In this document: one piece after another, positions 8,701 through 13,782 of the stretch
Numbering within the stretch: the stretch's first letter is position 1
Layout of the letters: every line of letters starts with the position of its first letter
NCBI GenBank assembly: GCA_964395765.1
Contig: CAYNCU010000115.1
Location: forward strand, 1 to 13,782
DNA length: 13,782 nucleotides
Reading direction: 5' to 3'
From: DATDPY01 sp964395765
GTDB lineage: Bacteria; Bacteroidota; Bacteroidia; Cytophagales; Cyclobacteriaceae
The notes under the pieces: model-generated
What the model was told of the DNA's origin: nothing
What the model saw: only the letters and a program-made list of their open reading frames with translations
The model's database searches: none
Program-made: the position numbers and the translations under genes

Positions 8701-8746
8701 GCTGGAATCGAAATTCATGAATTACTATAAACGGTTTTACCGTTAA
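5717..8746 (+). CDS. DUF2723 (TMEM260-like) membrane glycosyltransferase candidate, copy 1
   Basis: This is a 1009-residue protein with an N-terminal membrane region of about ten or more helices up to roughly residue 585, followed by a soluble C-terminal part. The first periplasmic loop carries EPTASFWDCSEF (28-39) and HPPGAPLFLLLGR, the hallmark of DUF2723/TMEM260 GT-C proteins; D35 and E38 are the likely catalytic or metal-binding acids. Other landmarks are LFYGQYFDADVVDQ, EPRERVYIYVGSFYAF near 524-539, LFTGGDNDTFPLWY with D617 and D619, and ANNDWKRPICF. The last 150 residues are helical and TPR-like (ALIREGRDEEARKVIQKNL). By homology to TMEM260, a protein O-mannosyltransferase in animals, this protein probably transfers a sugar from a lipid carrier to an exported acceptor; the bacterial donor and acceptor are inferred, not known. 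Compared with copy 2, the usual Gly at 37 is Ser and the usual Asp at 529 is Val. The ATG at 5717 aligns residue for residue with that of copy 2 (MNRFEKSN). Confidence 0.9.
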   Translation: MNRFEKSNTITGWAVLIIAVTVYALTIEPTASFWDCSEFIATSYKLEVPHPPGAPLFLLLGRIFSFLAGGNVHKVAYWINHISILASGFTILFLFWTITLLLRKIIGIKSSALNRQQSMMILAAGFIGSMVYTFSDSFWFSSEEAEVYALSSFFTAFVFWAILKWELIEDEGRANRWLILIFYMMGLSIGVHLLNLVTIPALGLIYYFRKYKRSNKGIVLTIITGVLIILFITGFIIPGLPSLAWISEIFFVNTIGLPFQSGVILFVLLFSGALIYGIIYTHRKRLALLNTILLGFSFILIGYSSYSLVLIRSNYNPPIDEDNPDNLVNYISYLRREQYESTPLFYGQYFDADVVDQEKGAPIYIKGKNKYEIDGYKLKNVYDPRRETVIPRAWSSRDNEPQAYRNWMGLGAKGVPDFADNIKFMFTYQFGYMYMRYLLWNFAGKESDIQGAGWLKPWESTRGMPEQLKNNKGRNNYYMIPFLLGILGLLYNYKRDKKVFYVILVLFVFTGIALAFYINSPAMEPRERVYIYVGSFYAFAIWVAVGAMAMMDFLGKILKHRSAGIVAGLVLCLAAPALMASQNWDDHDRSDRYFSVDSAKNFLATCAPNAILFTGGDNDTFPLWYAQEVEGYRTDVRVIVETYFNTDWYIEQMTRKAYESEPLPITLTREQYRNGGPDDYLPYVENPNLKNKAISLKGYLGLLEKDYRGLQVSTKFGNLNTLPTKALFLDINKSEVMARNLIPKNLLRKIGQDSFGKGSREKTNQPGNETSVEIPDRMVINIKKDGISKSNLMILDIIANNDWKRPICFTTTALMNLQVDLNPYVVREGLTYQLLPVQNKDIHNPMVDIDAMYKNVMNKYTFRELDNPDVDYNEDYRGFVYNHRDTFNILTAALIREGRDEEARKVIQKNLRVMPDSSVPYDLTTAQTVSLLVQAGARKRAEEIGKIMSGRSEKFLSYFLNHKITGGNDVNINLYILNEMVSVFRDIGEKAYAAELESKFMNYYKRFYR

Positions 8747-8953
8747 AGATTAAGCGGCATTTTTTGCATAGTCAATTACCGACTTTCAACATTCATAAAC
8801 CTGCCACGCCTTAAGAATGGTTCGTAGCTTTCGCAGCCGCATCTTAATAATAACATATTGATTTTATGATAACCGCCGAAATCAAAATATGCATATCTTT
8901 ATCCATCGATTAGGATATTATGAATAATAATCTGAAAATCACATTTTGATATA
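8747..8953. other. Spacer between the DUF2723 paralogues
   Basis: This AT-rich gap holds no credible gene; ATG frames end within about 15 codons. It contains no strong terminator: a 6-bp stem with a three-base loop (8730-8744) overlaps the preceding stop codon but lacks a following T run. The segment 8863-8904 has loosely complementary ATATTGATTT and AAATCAAAATAT stretches, too imperfect to call. The informative part is the element immediately downstream (8954 onward), annotated separately. Confidence 0.5.
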
Positions 8954-9001
8954 ATTTAACAATATTTAACCCCAAATCTTCATTAATTTGGTAATTTCGC
9001 C
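8954..9001 (+). promoter_or_regulatory. Upstream element of DUF2723 copy 2: tandem TTTAAC boxes plus TAATTTCG
   Basis: ATTTAACAATATTTAACC at 8954-8971 has TTTAAC at 8955-8960 and 8965-8970, again 10 bp apart. TAATTTCGCC starts 21 bases later at 8992 and is one mismatch from TAnnTTTG. The ATG follows 30 bases after that, at 9022. TTTCG or TTTCGC begins exactly 27 bases before the ATG in both paralogues. The surrounding bases have diverged, so the retained boxes and spacings suggest selection. The second copy therefore probably has its own promoter rather than depending on read-through. Confidence 0.55.
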
Positions 9002-9021
9002 GAACCGTAATATCATTCCTA

Positions 9022-12000
9022 ATGAATCGATTCGAAAAATCAAATAATATCACCGGATGGGTGATATTTCTTGTTGCCTTTATTGTTTATGCACTTACCG
9101 TTGAACCGACAGCCAGCTTCTGGGATTGCGGTGAATTTATTGCCTGTTCCTACAAACTGGAAGTTCCCCATCCTCCGGGAGCTCCCCTGTTCCTTTTGCT
9201 GGGCCGGTTATTTTCTTATCTGGCCGGCAGCAATGTTCTTAAAGTAGCCTACTGGATAAATCATATCAGTGTTCTTACCAGTGCTTTGACCATTTTATTT
9301 CTTTTCTGGTCCATCACCTTGCTGGCCAGGAAGATCATGAATGTAAAGTCCTCCGAACTTACGCTGAACCAGAGTATTCTCATTTTATCAGCCGGAGTTA
9401 TCGGCGCCCTGGTTTACACATTTTCAGATTCATTCTGGTTTTCTTCGGAAGAGGCTGAGGTATATGCAACCTCTTCTTTTTTCACTGCCTTTGTATTCTG
9501 GGCTATATTAAAATGGGAACTGATTGAGGATGAAAGCCGGGCCAACAAGTGGCTGATCCTTATCTTTTACATGATGGGTCTTTCCATCGGAGTTCACCTG
9601 ATGAACCTGGTAACGATCCCTGCCCTGGGCCTGATCTTCTATTTCAAAAAATATAAACCCACCACCAGGGGATTAATCGTAACCCTTGCAATCAGCGCTT
9701 TTATTATCCTATTCATAACAGGTTTTATAATTCCCGGAATACCGTCGGTCGCGGGATCCGTTGAAATATTTTTCGTCAATGACCTGGGCCTGCCGTTTTA
9801 TTCCGGTATCATAACTTTTATTCTGGTTTTTGTTGGTGCAGTGGTATACGGAATATATTACTCTCAGAAAAAGGGAAAGGAAGTGTTGAATACCATGCTG
9901 CTGGGATTCGCATTCATACTTATCGGTTATTCATCTTATACTATGGTGATCATCCGTTCCAACTATGATCCTCCTATCGATGAAAATGACCCGGGAAATA
10001 TAGTAAGTTTCGTAGCCTACCTTGAAAGGGAACAATATGGATCCCGTCCGTTGTTTTACGGACAGTATTTCGATGCCGATGTTGTGGATCAGAAAAAAGG
10101 CGGTCCGATATATGTAAAGGGCAAGGATAAGTACGAAGTATCGGATTATAAAATAGATTATGTATATGATCCGAAAAGAGAAACCATTTTCCCGAGGGCC
10201 TACAGCTCGCAGGACAATCATCCTCAGGAATACAGGCGCTGGATGAACCTGGGTCCGAAAGAATTACCCGACTTTATCGATAACCTGGAATTTATGTTCA
10301 GGTACCAGCTGGGGTATATGTACATGCGATATTTCATGTGGAATTTTGCGGGCAGGGAAAGTGATATACAGGGGGCCGACTGGTTGCGGCCATGGGATTC
10401 GGGGAAAGATGTTCCCAAGCAGCTCAGGGAAAACAAGGGCCGGAACCAGTATTATATGTTGCCGCTATTACTGGGCATTCTCGGAATGATATATAACTAC
10501 AGAAAAAACCAACAGGTATTTTCCGTATTGGTGATGCTGTTTATTTTTACCGGCGCCGCACTTGTGATTTATATTAATTCCCCGCCGTCAGAACCCAGGG
10601 AAAGAGATTATATCTATGTCGGTTCCTATTATGCGTATGCCATATGGTGTGGGATCGGTGTGATCGGACTGGCGCGGCTGCTGGAGCGACTTATTAAAAA
10701 TAAAATTGTTGTTGCTACTGCGGCCTTTATCATTTGCCTGCCGGCGCCGTTAATCATGGCAGAACAGAACTGGAACGATCATGACCGATCCAACCGGTAT
10801 TTTTCTGTGGATTCAGCAAAAAATTTCCTGGCTTCCTGTGCACCGGATGCCATCCTGTTTACCGGTGGGGATAATGATACCTTCCCCCTTTGGTATGTTC
10901 AGGAAGTGGAAGGTTTCCGAACGGATGTTCGGGTAATTGTATTAAGTTATTTTAATACGGACTGGTATATCGATCAGATGACCCGTCAGGCTTATAAATC
11001 GGATCCTTTACCGTTTTCACTGACCCGTTACCAGTACCGGCAGGGAGGCCCGAACGATTATTTGCCGTATATTGAAAACCCGAATATTAAAAGCCAGGCT
11101 ATATCGCTGAAAGGTTTTATTGGACTTGTGCAACAGGATCATCCGGGAATAAAAGTACCGACTGCTTTTGGCAGTATAAATTCTGTTCCTGCCAAAGCCC
11201 TTTACCTGAGCGTAGATAAATCCGAGGTTCTTGCAAAACACCTGATCCCGGATAACCTGCTCAAGATGATTCAGGAGGACTCCATAAAGAATGAATTGAG
11301 TAAAAAAGCGCATGGTACGCCGCCGATACCCAGCGTTATCATACCCGATCGTATGGTATTCAAGTTAAAAAAAGGTGGTCTTGAAAAGAACACCCTCATG
11401 ATCCTGGATATTATTGCCAATAATAAATGGAAGCGACCAATATATTTTAATAATACTTCTTTACTGGCAGCCGGAGTCGATTTCCGGCCCTATGTAGTGC
11501 AGGAAGGGAATACCTACCGCCTGCTTCCGATTCAGAATATGAACCCGAGAGACGAACTGGTAAACACGGATGTGATGTACGACAACATGATGAACCATTT
11601 CTTCTTCCGCCAGACCAATAACCCTCATGTGGATTTTAATGAGGATTACAGGAACTTCATGTTGAATCACCGGTCCTCCTTCAACTCGCTTACCGAAGCG
11701 TTGATTGACGAAGGGCAGGAAGATAAAGCAAAAAAGGTTATTGAAAAGAACCTGGAAGTATTCCCCGACAGTTCTGTGGCCTACGATTATACTACAGCCC
11801 AGACCGTTCAGCTTATGTTTGAAGTAGGAGAGAAGGAACAAGCGCTGAAGATAGCAAAAATTCTGTCGGACCGTTCGGACGAGTTCCTTACTTATTACCT
11901 TGATAATAACCTGTCACCTGAAAACGAAATTCAGAAAAACCTGGTCATCATGAATGAAATGATAAGGGTACTTAAAATGAACGGGGAGGATTCCCTGAGT

Positions 12001-12051
12001 GCGGATTATGAAAAGAAATTCATGAATTATTACCAACGGGTGAATAAATGA
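9022..12051 (+). CDS. DUF2723 (TMEM260-like) membrane glycosyltransferase candidate, copy 2
   Basis: This 1009-residue protein is roughly two thirds identical by eye to the preceding gene and collinear with it through at least residue 740. It retains the canonical-looking motifs: EPTASFWDCGEF (28-39, with G37) then HPPGAPLFLLLGR; LFYGQYFDADVVDQKKGG; EPRERDYIYVGSYYAYAIW with D529; LFTGGDNDTFPLWY with D617 and D619; and ANNKWKRPIYF. The membrane part covers about residues 1-585 and the C-terminal part ends in TPR-like helices (ALIDEGQEDKAKKVIEKNL). The least conserved stretch between the copies is about 745-765, a polar linker. The predicted role is the same as for copy 1: an inner-membrane GT-C transferase using a lipid-linked sugar, inferred from fold family and not demonstrated. 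Because its motifs are intact, this is the better candidate for the standard housekeeping member. It converges on the dehydrogenase gene across a 126-base gap. Confidence 0.92.
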   Translation: MNRFEKSNNITGWVIFLVAFIVYALTVEPTASFWDCGEFIACSYKLEVPHPPGAPLFLLLGRLFSYLAGSNVLKVAYWINHISVLTSALTILFLFWSITLLARKIMNVKSSELTLNQSILILSAGVIGALVYTFSDSFWFSSEEAEVYATSSFFTAFVFWAILKWELIEDESRANKWLILIFYMMGLSIGVHLMNLVTIPALGLIFYFKKYKPTTRGLIVTLAISAFIILFITGFIIPGIPSVAGSVEIFFVNDLGLPFYSGIITFILVFVGAVVYGIYYSQKKGKEVLNTMLLGFAFILIGYSSYTMVIIRSNYDPPIDENDPGNIVSFVAYLEREQYGSRPLFYGQYFDADVVDQKKGGPIYVKGKDKYEVSDYKIDYVYDPKRETIFPRAYSSQDNHPQEYRRWMNLGPKELPDFIDNLEFMFRYQLGYMYMRYFMWNFAGRESDIQGADWLRPWDSGKDVPKQLRENKGRNQYYMLPLLLGILGMIYNYRKNQQVFSVLVMLFIFTGAALVIYINSPPSEPRERDYIYVGSYYAYAIWCGIGVIGLARLLERLIKNKIVVATAAFIICLPAPLIMAEQNWNDHDRSNRYFSVDSAKNFLASCAPDAILFTGGDNDTFPLWYVQEVEGFRTDVRVIVLSYFNTDWYIDQMTRQAYKSDPLPFSLTRYQYRQGGPNDYLPYIENPNIKSQAISLKGFIGLVQQDHPGIKVPTAFGSINSVPAKALYLSVDKSEVLAKHLIPDNLLKMIQEDSIKNELSKKAHGTPPIPSVIIPDRMVFKLKKGGLEKNTLMILDIIANNKWKRPIYFNNTSLLAAGVDFRPYVVQEGNTYRLLPIQNMNPRDELVNTDVMYDNMMNHFFFRQTNNPHVDFNEDYRNFMLNHRSSFNSLTEALIDEGQEDKAKKVIEKNLEVFPDSSVAYDYTTAQTVQLMFEVGEKEQALKIAKILSDRSDEFLTYYLDNNLSPENEIQKNLVIMNEMIRVLKMNGEDSLSADYEKKFMNYYQRVNK

Positions 12052-12064
12052 TTCAGGGTTTCAT

Positions 12065-12076
12065 CAGGATATCCTG
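12065..12076. repeat. 12-bp perfect palindrome in the convergent gap
   Basis: CAGGATATCCTG is a perfect inverted repeat without a loop, 13 bases after the stop of the second DUF2723 gene. It could be a dyad protein-binding site, but a single 12-bp palindrome is weak evidence and it lies between two gene ends, where regulators seldom act. Confidence 0.35.
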
Positions 12077-12117
12077 CCATAAACGGGAATTTATTTATTA
12101 TCAATAAACTCAAATCT

Positions 12118-12172
12118 GAGGATGGAAGATAGAGGATCAATCTCAATCTTCCATCCCCGATCTTCCATCCCC
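12118..12172. terminator. Stem-loop with repeated arms, probable bidirectional terminator or REP-like element
   Basis: GGATGGAAGAT (12120-12130) pairs perfectly with ATCTTCCATCC (12146-12156) over 11 bp. After an A/A mismatch, GAG (12132-12134) pairs with CTC (12142-12144), closing a seven-base loop. The right arm is repeated in tandem: ATCTTCCATCCCC occurs at 12146-12158 and again at 12160-12172, a 14-base period, so the left arm can pair with either copy. GAGGAT likewise recurs at 14-base spacing on the left (12118 and 12132). There is no T run, so a classical intrinsic terminator is not proven. Its position between convergent genes (stops at 12051 and 12178) suits transcription end or mRNA 3'-end protection. 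Confidence 0.55.
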
Positions 12173-12177
12173 CATTA

Positions 12178-13782
12178 TCATTCCTCATCCATAAACGGAT
12201 ACCTGTAATTCAAAGGAGGTACAAAAGCTTCCTTTATGGATCGAGGTGAAGTCCAGCGTAATAAATTGATCATGGAACCGGCTTTGTCATTGGTTCCGGA
12301 GGCCCTTGCTCCGCCGAAAGGTTGTTGTCCTACCACTGCGCCTGTCGGCTTATCGTTGATATAAAAATTACCGGAGGAGTTTTTAAGTTTTTGTGAAGCC
12401 ATTTCGATTGCAAAGCGGTCCTTTGCGAATACCGCGCCGGTAAGGGCGTAGGGCGAAGTCTGGTCAACTAGCTCGAGCGCTTCTTCAAATCTCTCTGCCT
12501 GGTAAACATAAATGGTAATGACGGGGCCGAATATTTCCTCACACATTGTTACATATTGAGGATCGAAGCTTTGTAATACAGTCGGTTCGATAAAATACCC
12601 TTTTGACATATCATAATTCCCACCGGTGATTACTTCCACTACTTTGCTCTTTTTTGCATCGTCAATATAAGCAGCGATTTTCTTAAAAGCTTTTTCATCG
12701 ATTACAGCATTAAAAAAATTCTTAAAATTTTCCACGGGTCCGGATTTAATGGATTTTATTTCCTGCTGCAGTTCTTTTTTCACGGCTTCCCAGAGGTCAT
12801 CCGGGATGTAAGCACGGGAAGCGGCCGAACATTTCTGTCCATGGTATTCAAAGGCTCCGCGTATTATGGCAGTAACCAGGCTTTTCACATCCGCCGATTT
12901 ATGGGCGATGATAAAATCCTTTCCCCCCGTTTCACCTACAATCCGCGGGTAGGATTTATAATTTTTTATATTTTCTCCTATTTTTTTCCAGAATGACTGA
13001 AATACTGAAGTGCTGCCGGTAAAATGCACCCCGGCAAAATCGGGATGGCTGAGAACGATGTCCGTTGAATAATGATCCGTATCGAAGATCATATTGATCA
13101 CGCCGTCGGGAAGTCCCGCTTCCATGAATACCTTCATAAGTACATGGGCTGAATAAATTTGTTTTGAGGATGGTTTCCACACCACCGTATTCCCCATGAT
13201 GGCCGGGGCGGTAGGGAGATTGCCTGCAATGGAGGTAAAATTAAACGGGGTAACGGCAAAAACGAAGCCTTCCAACGGACGCCATTCCATTCGGTTCCAA
13301 ATCCCCGGCGATGAATCCGGTTGTTGCCGGTATATTTCTGTCATATACCATGTATTGAACCGAAGAAAGTCAATCAGCTCACAAGCGGAATCAATCTCCG
13401 CCTGGAAAACATTTTTAGATTGCCCGATCATGGTGGTGGCATTGGCGAGCGCGCGGTAAGGACCCGCCAGCAAGTCGGCGGCCCTGAGAAATATTGCTGC
13501 CCGATGTTCCCATGACATTTCCTCCCAGGATGATTTGGCGCCCATTGCCGCATTAATCGCCTGGTTAATATGTTCTTTTTCGGCTTTATGATAATAACCG
13601 AGAATACGGCTATGGTCATGAGGAGGGCTTACTTCAACTTTTTTCCCTGTTCTTACCTCTTCGCCGCCGATGATCATCGGAATATCGGCTTGTCGGGAGA
13701 GTAATGAATCAATTGTTTCTTTAAGTTCTTTTTTTTCCGCTGAACCGGGGCCATAGGTTTTAACAGGCTCATTAGCCGGCTT
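12178..13782 (-). CDS. pruA: Delta-1-pyrroline-5-carboxylate dehydrogenase (N-terminus outside window)
   Basis: This enzyme oxidises L-glutamate gamma-semialdehyde (in equilibrium with pyrroline-5-carboxylate) to L-glutamate using NAD, the second step of proline breakdown, in the cytoplasm. The window holds 534 codons plus the stop at 12178. The ATG at 13677 is internal: the frame continues to the window edge with NEPVKTYGPGSAEKKELK and then IPMIIGGEEVRTG, which is the usual N-terminal pattern of this family. Probably only about ten residues are missing from a protein of about 543. Numbered from M at 13677, the aldehyde-dehydrogenase signatures are VTPFNFTSIAGNLPTAPA, FTGSTSVF (NAD-binding region), general-base E249 in VGETGGKDF and nucleophile C283 in GQKCSAASRAY; the 34-residue Glu-Cys spacing is normal for the superfamily. 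It is a stand-alone enzyme rather than a PutA fusion, so a separate proline dehydrogenase is expected elsewhere. Confidence 0.95.
   Translation of the reverse strand, partial: KPANEPVKTYGPGSAEKKELKETIDSLLSRQADIPMIIGGEEVRTGKKVEVSPPHDHSRILGYYHKAEKEHINQAINAAMGAKSSWEEMSWEHRAAIFLRAADLLAGPYRALANATTMIGQSKNVFQAEIDSACELIDFLRFNTWYMTEIYRQQPDSSPGIWNRMEWRPLEGFVFAVTPFNFTSIAGNLPTAPAIMGNTVVWKPSSKQIYSAHVLMKVFMEAGLPDGVINMIFDTDHYSTDIVLSHPDFAGVHFTGSTSVFQSFWKKIGENIKNYKSYPRIVGETGGKDFIIAHKSADVKSLVTAIIRGAFEYHGQKCSAASRAYIPDDLWEAVKKELQQEIKSIKSGPVENFKNFFNAVIDEKAFKKIAAYIDDAKKSKVVEVITGGNYDMSKGYFIEPTVLQSFDPQYVTMCEEIFGPVITIYVYQAERFEEALELVDQTSPYALTGAVFAKDRFAIEMASQKLKNSSGNFYINDKPTGAVVGQQPFGGARASGTNDKAGSMINLLRWTSPRSIKEAFVPPLNYRYPFMDEE

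Noticed and set aside
8730..8744. Terminator at the end of the first DUF2723 gene
   Set aside because: AACGGT-TTT-ACCGTT is a short 6-bp stem overlapping the stop codon, with no T run after it, so it is likely chance.
5717..12051. The DUF2723 repeat as an assembly duplication error
   Set aside because: The copies differ at about a third of residues and widely at synonymous sites, so they are genuine diverged paralogues.
12178..13677. ATG at 13677 as the start of the dehydrogenase
   Set aside because: Family-typical N-terminal residues continue in frame from 13678 to the window edge, so this Met is internal.

Overview
The window looks like chromosomal DNA of a Bacteroidota (Bacteroidetes) species. 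It has moderate GC content and A/T-rich leaders without clear Shine-Dalgarno sequences. It also has -7-like boxes of the TAnnTTTG type and gene families typical of the phylum: DUF2723 membrane proteins, a secreted TPR-CHAT protein, and an outer-membrane barrel ending in aromatic-Phe. The order cannot be set from this window. I see no rRNA, tRNA, insertion sequence, CRISPR array, prophage or plasmid feature.

Layout. (1) 1-3428, plus strand: the 3' part of an outer-membrane beta-barrel gene, followed two bases later by an 898-residue exported protein with kinesin-light-chain-type TPRs and a C-terminal CHAT (caspase-like) peptidase domain that keeps its His and Cys. These look like one operon that starts outside the window. 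(2) 3452-4177, minus strand: a small exported, probably lipid-anchored protein of unknown function, better started at 4177 than at the longer in-frame ATG at 4246. (3) 4413-5579, plus: a DUF819 multi-pass membrane protein. (4) 5717-8746 and 9022-12051, plus: two paralogous 1009-residue DUF2723 (TMEM260-like, GT-C fold) membrane glycosyltransferase candidates in tandem, each with its own similar upstream region. (5) 12178-13782, minus: delta-1-pyrroline-5-carboxylate dehydrogenase (proline to glutamate), whose extreme N-terminus lies beyond the window edge.

Working together. The barrel and CHAT protein probably act in the same envelope process. The two DUF2723 proteins are an old duplication, roughly two thirds identical by eye and collinear to about residue 740. 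The first copy has changed residues in two motifs I regard as family hallmarks (Gly to Ser at 37, Asp to Val at 529), while the second keeps them, which suggests divergence of function. Both copies carry the same upstream element: two TTTAAC boxes exactly 10 bp apart, followed at matching distances by a TAAnTTTCG-like box and the ATG. The convergent gap between the second copy and the dehydrogenase gene holds a strong stem-loop built from a 14-bp repeated unit, probably a bidirectional terminator or a REP-like element.

No single clear-cut new system stands out. The best leads are the secreted TPR-CHAT/barrel pair, the asymmetric DUF2723 pair, and the shared element in front of that pair.
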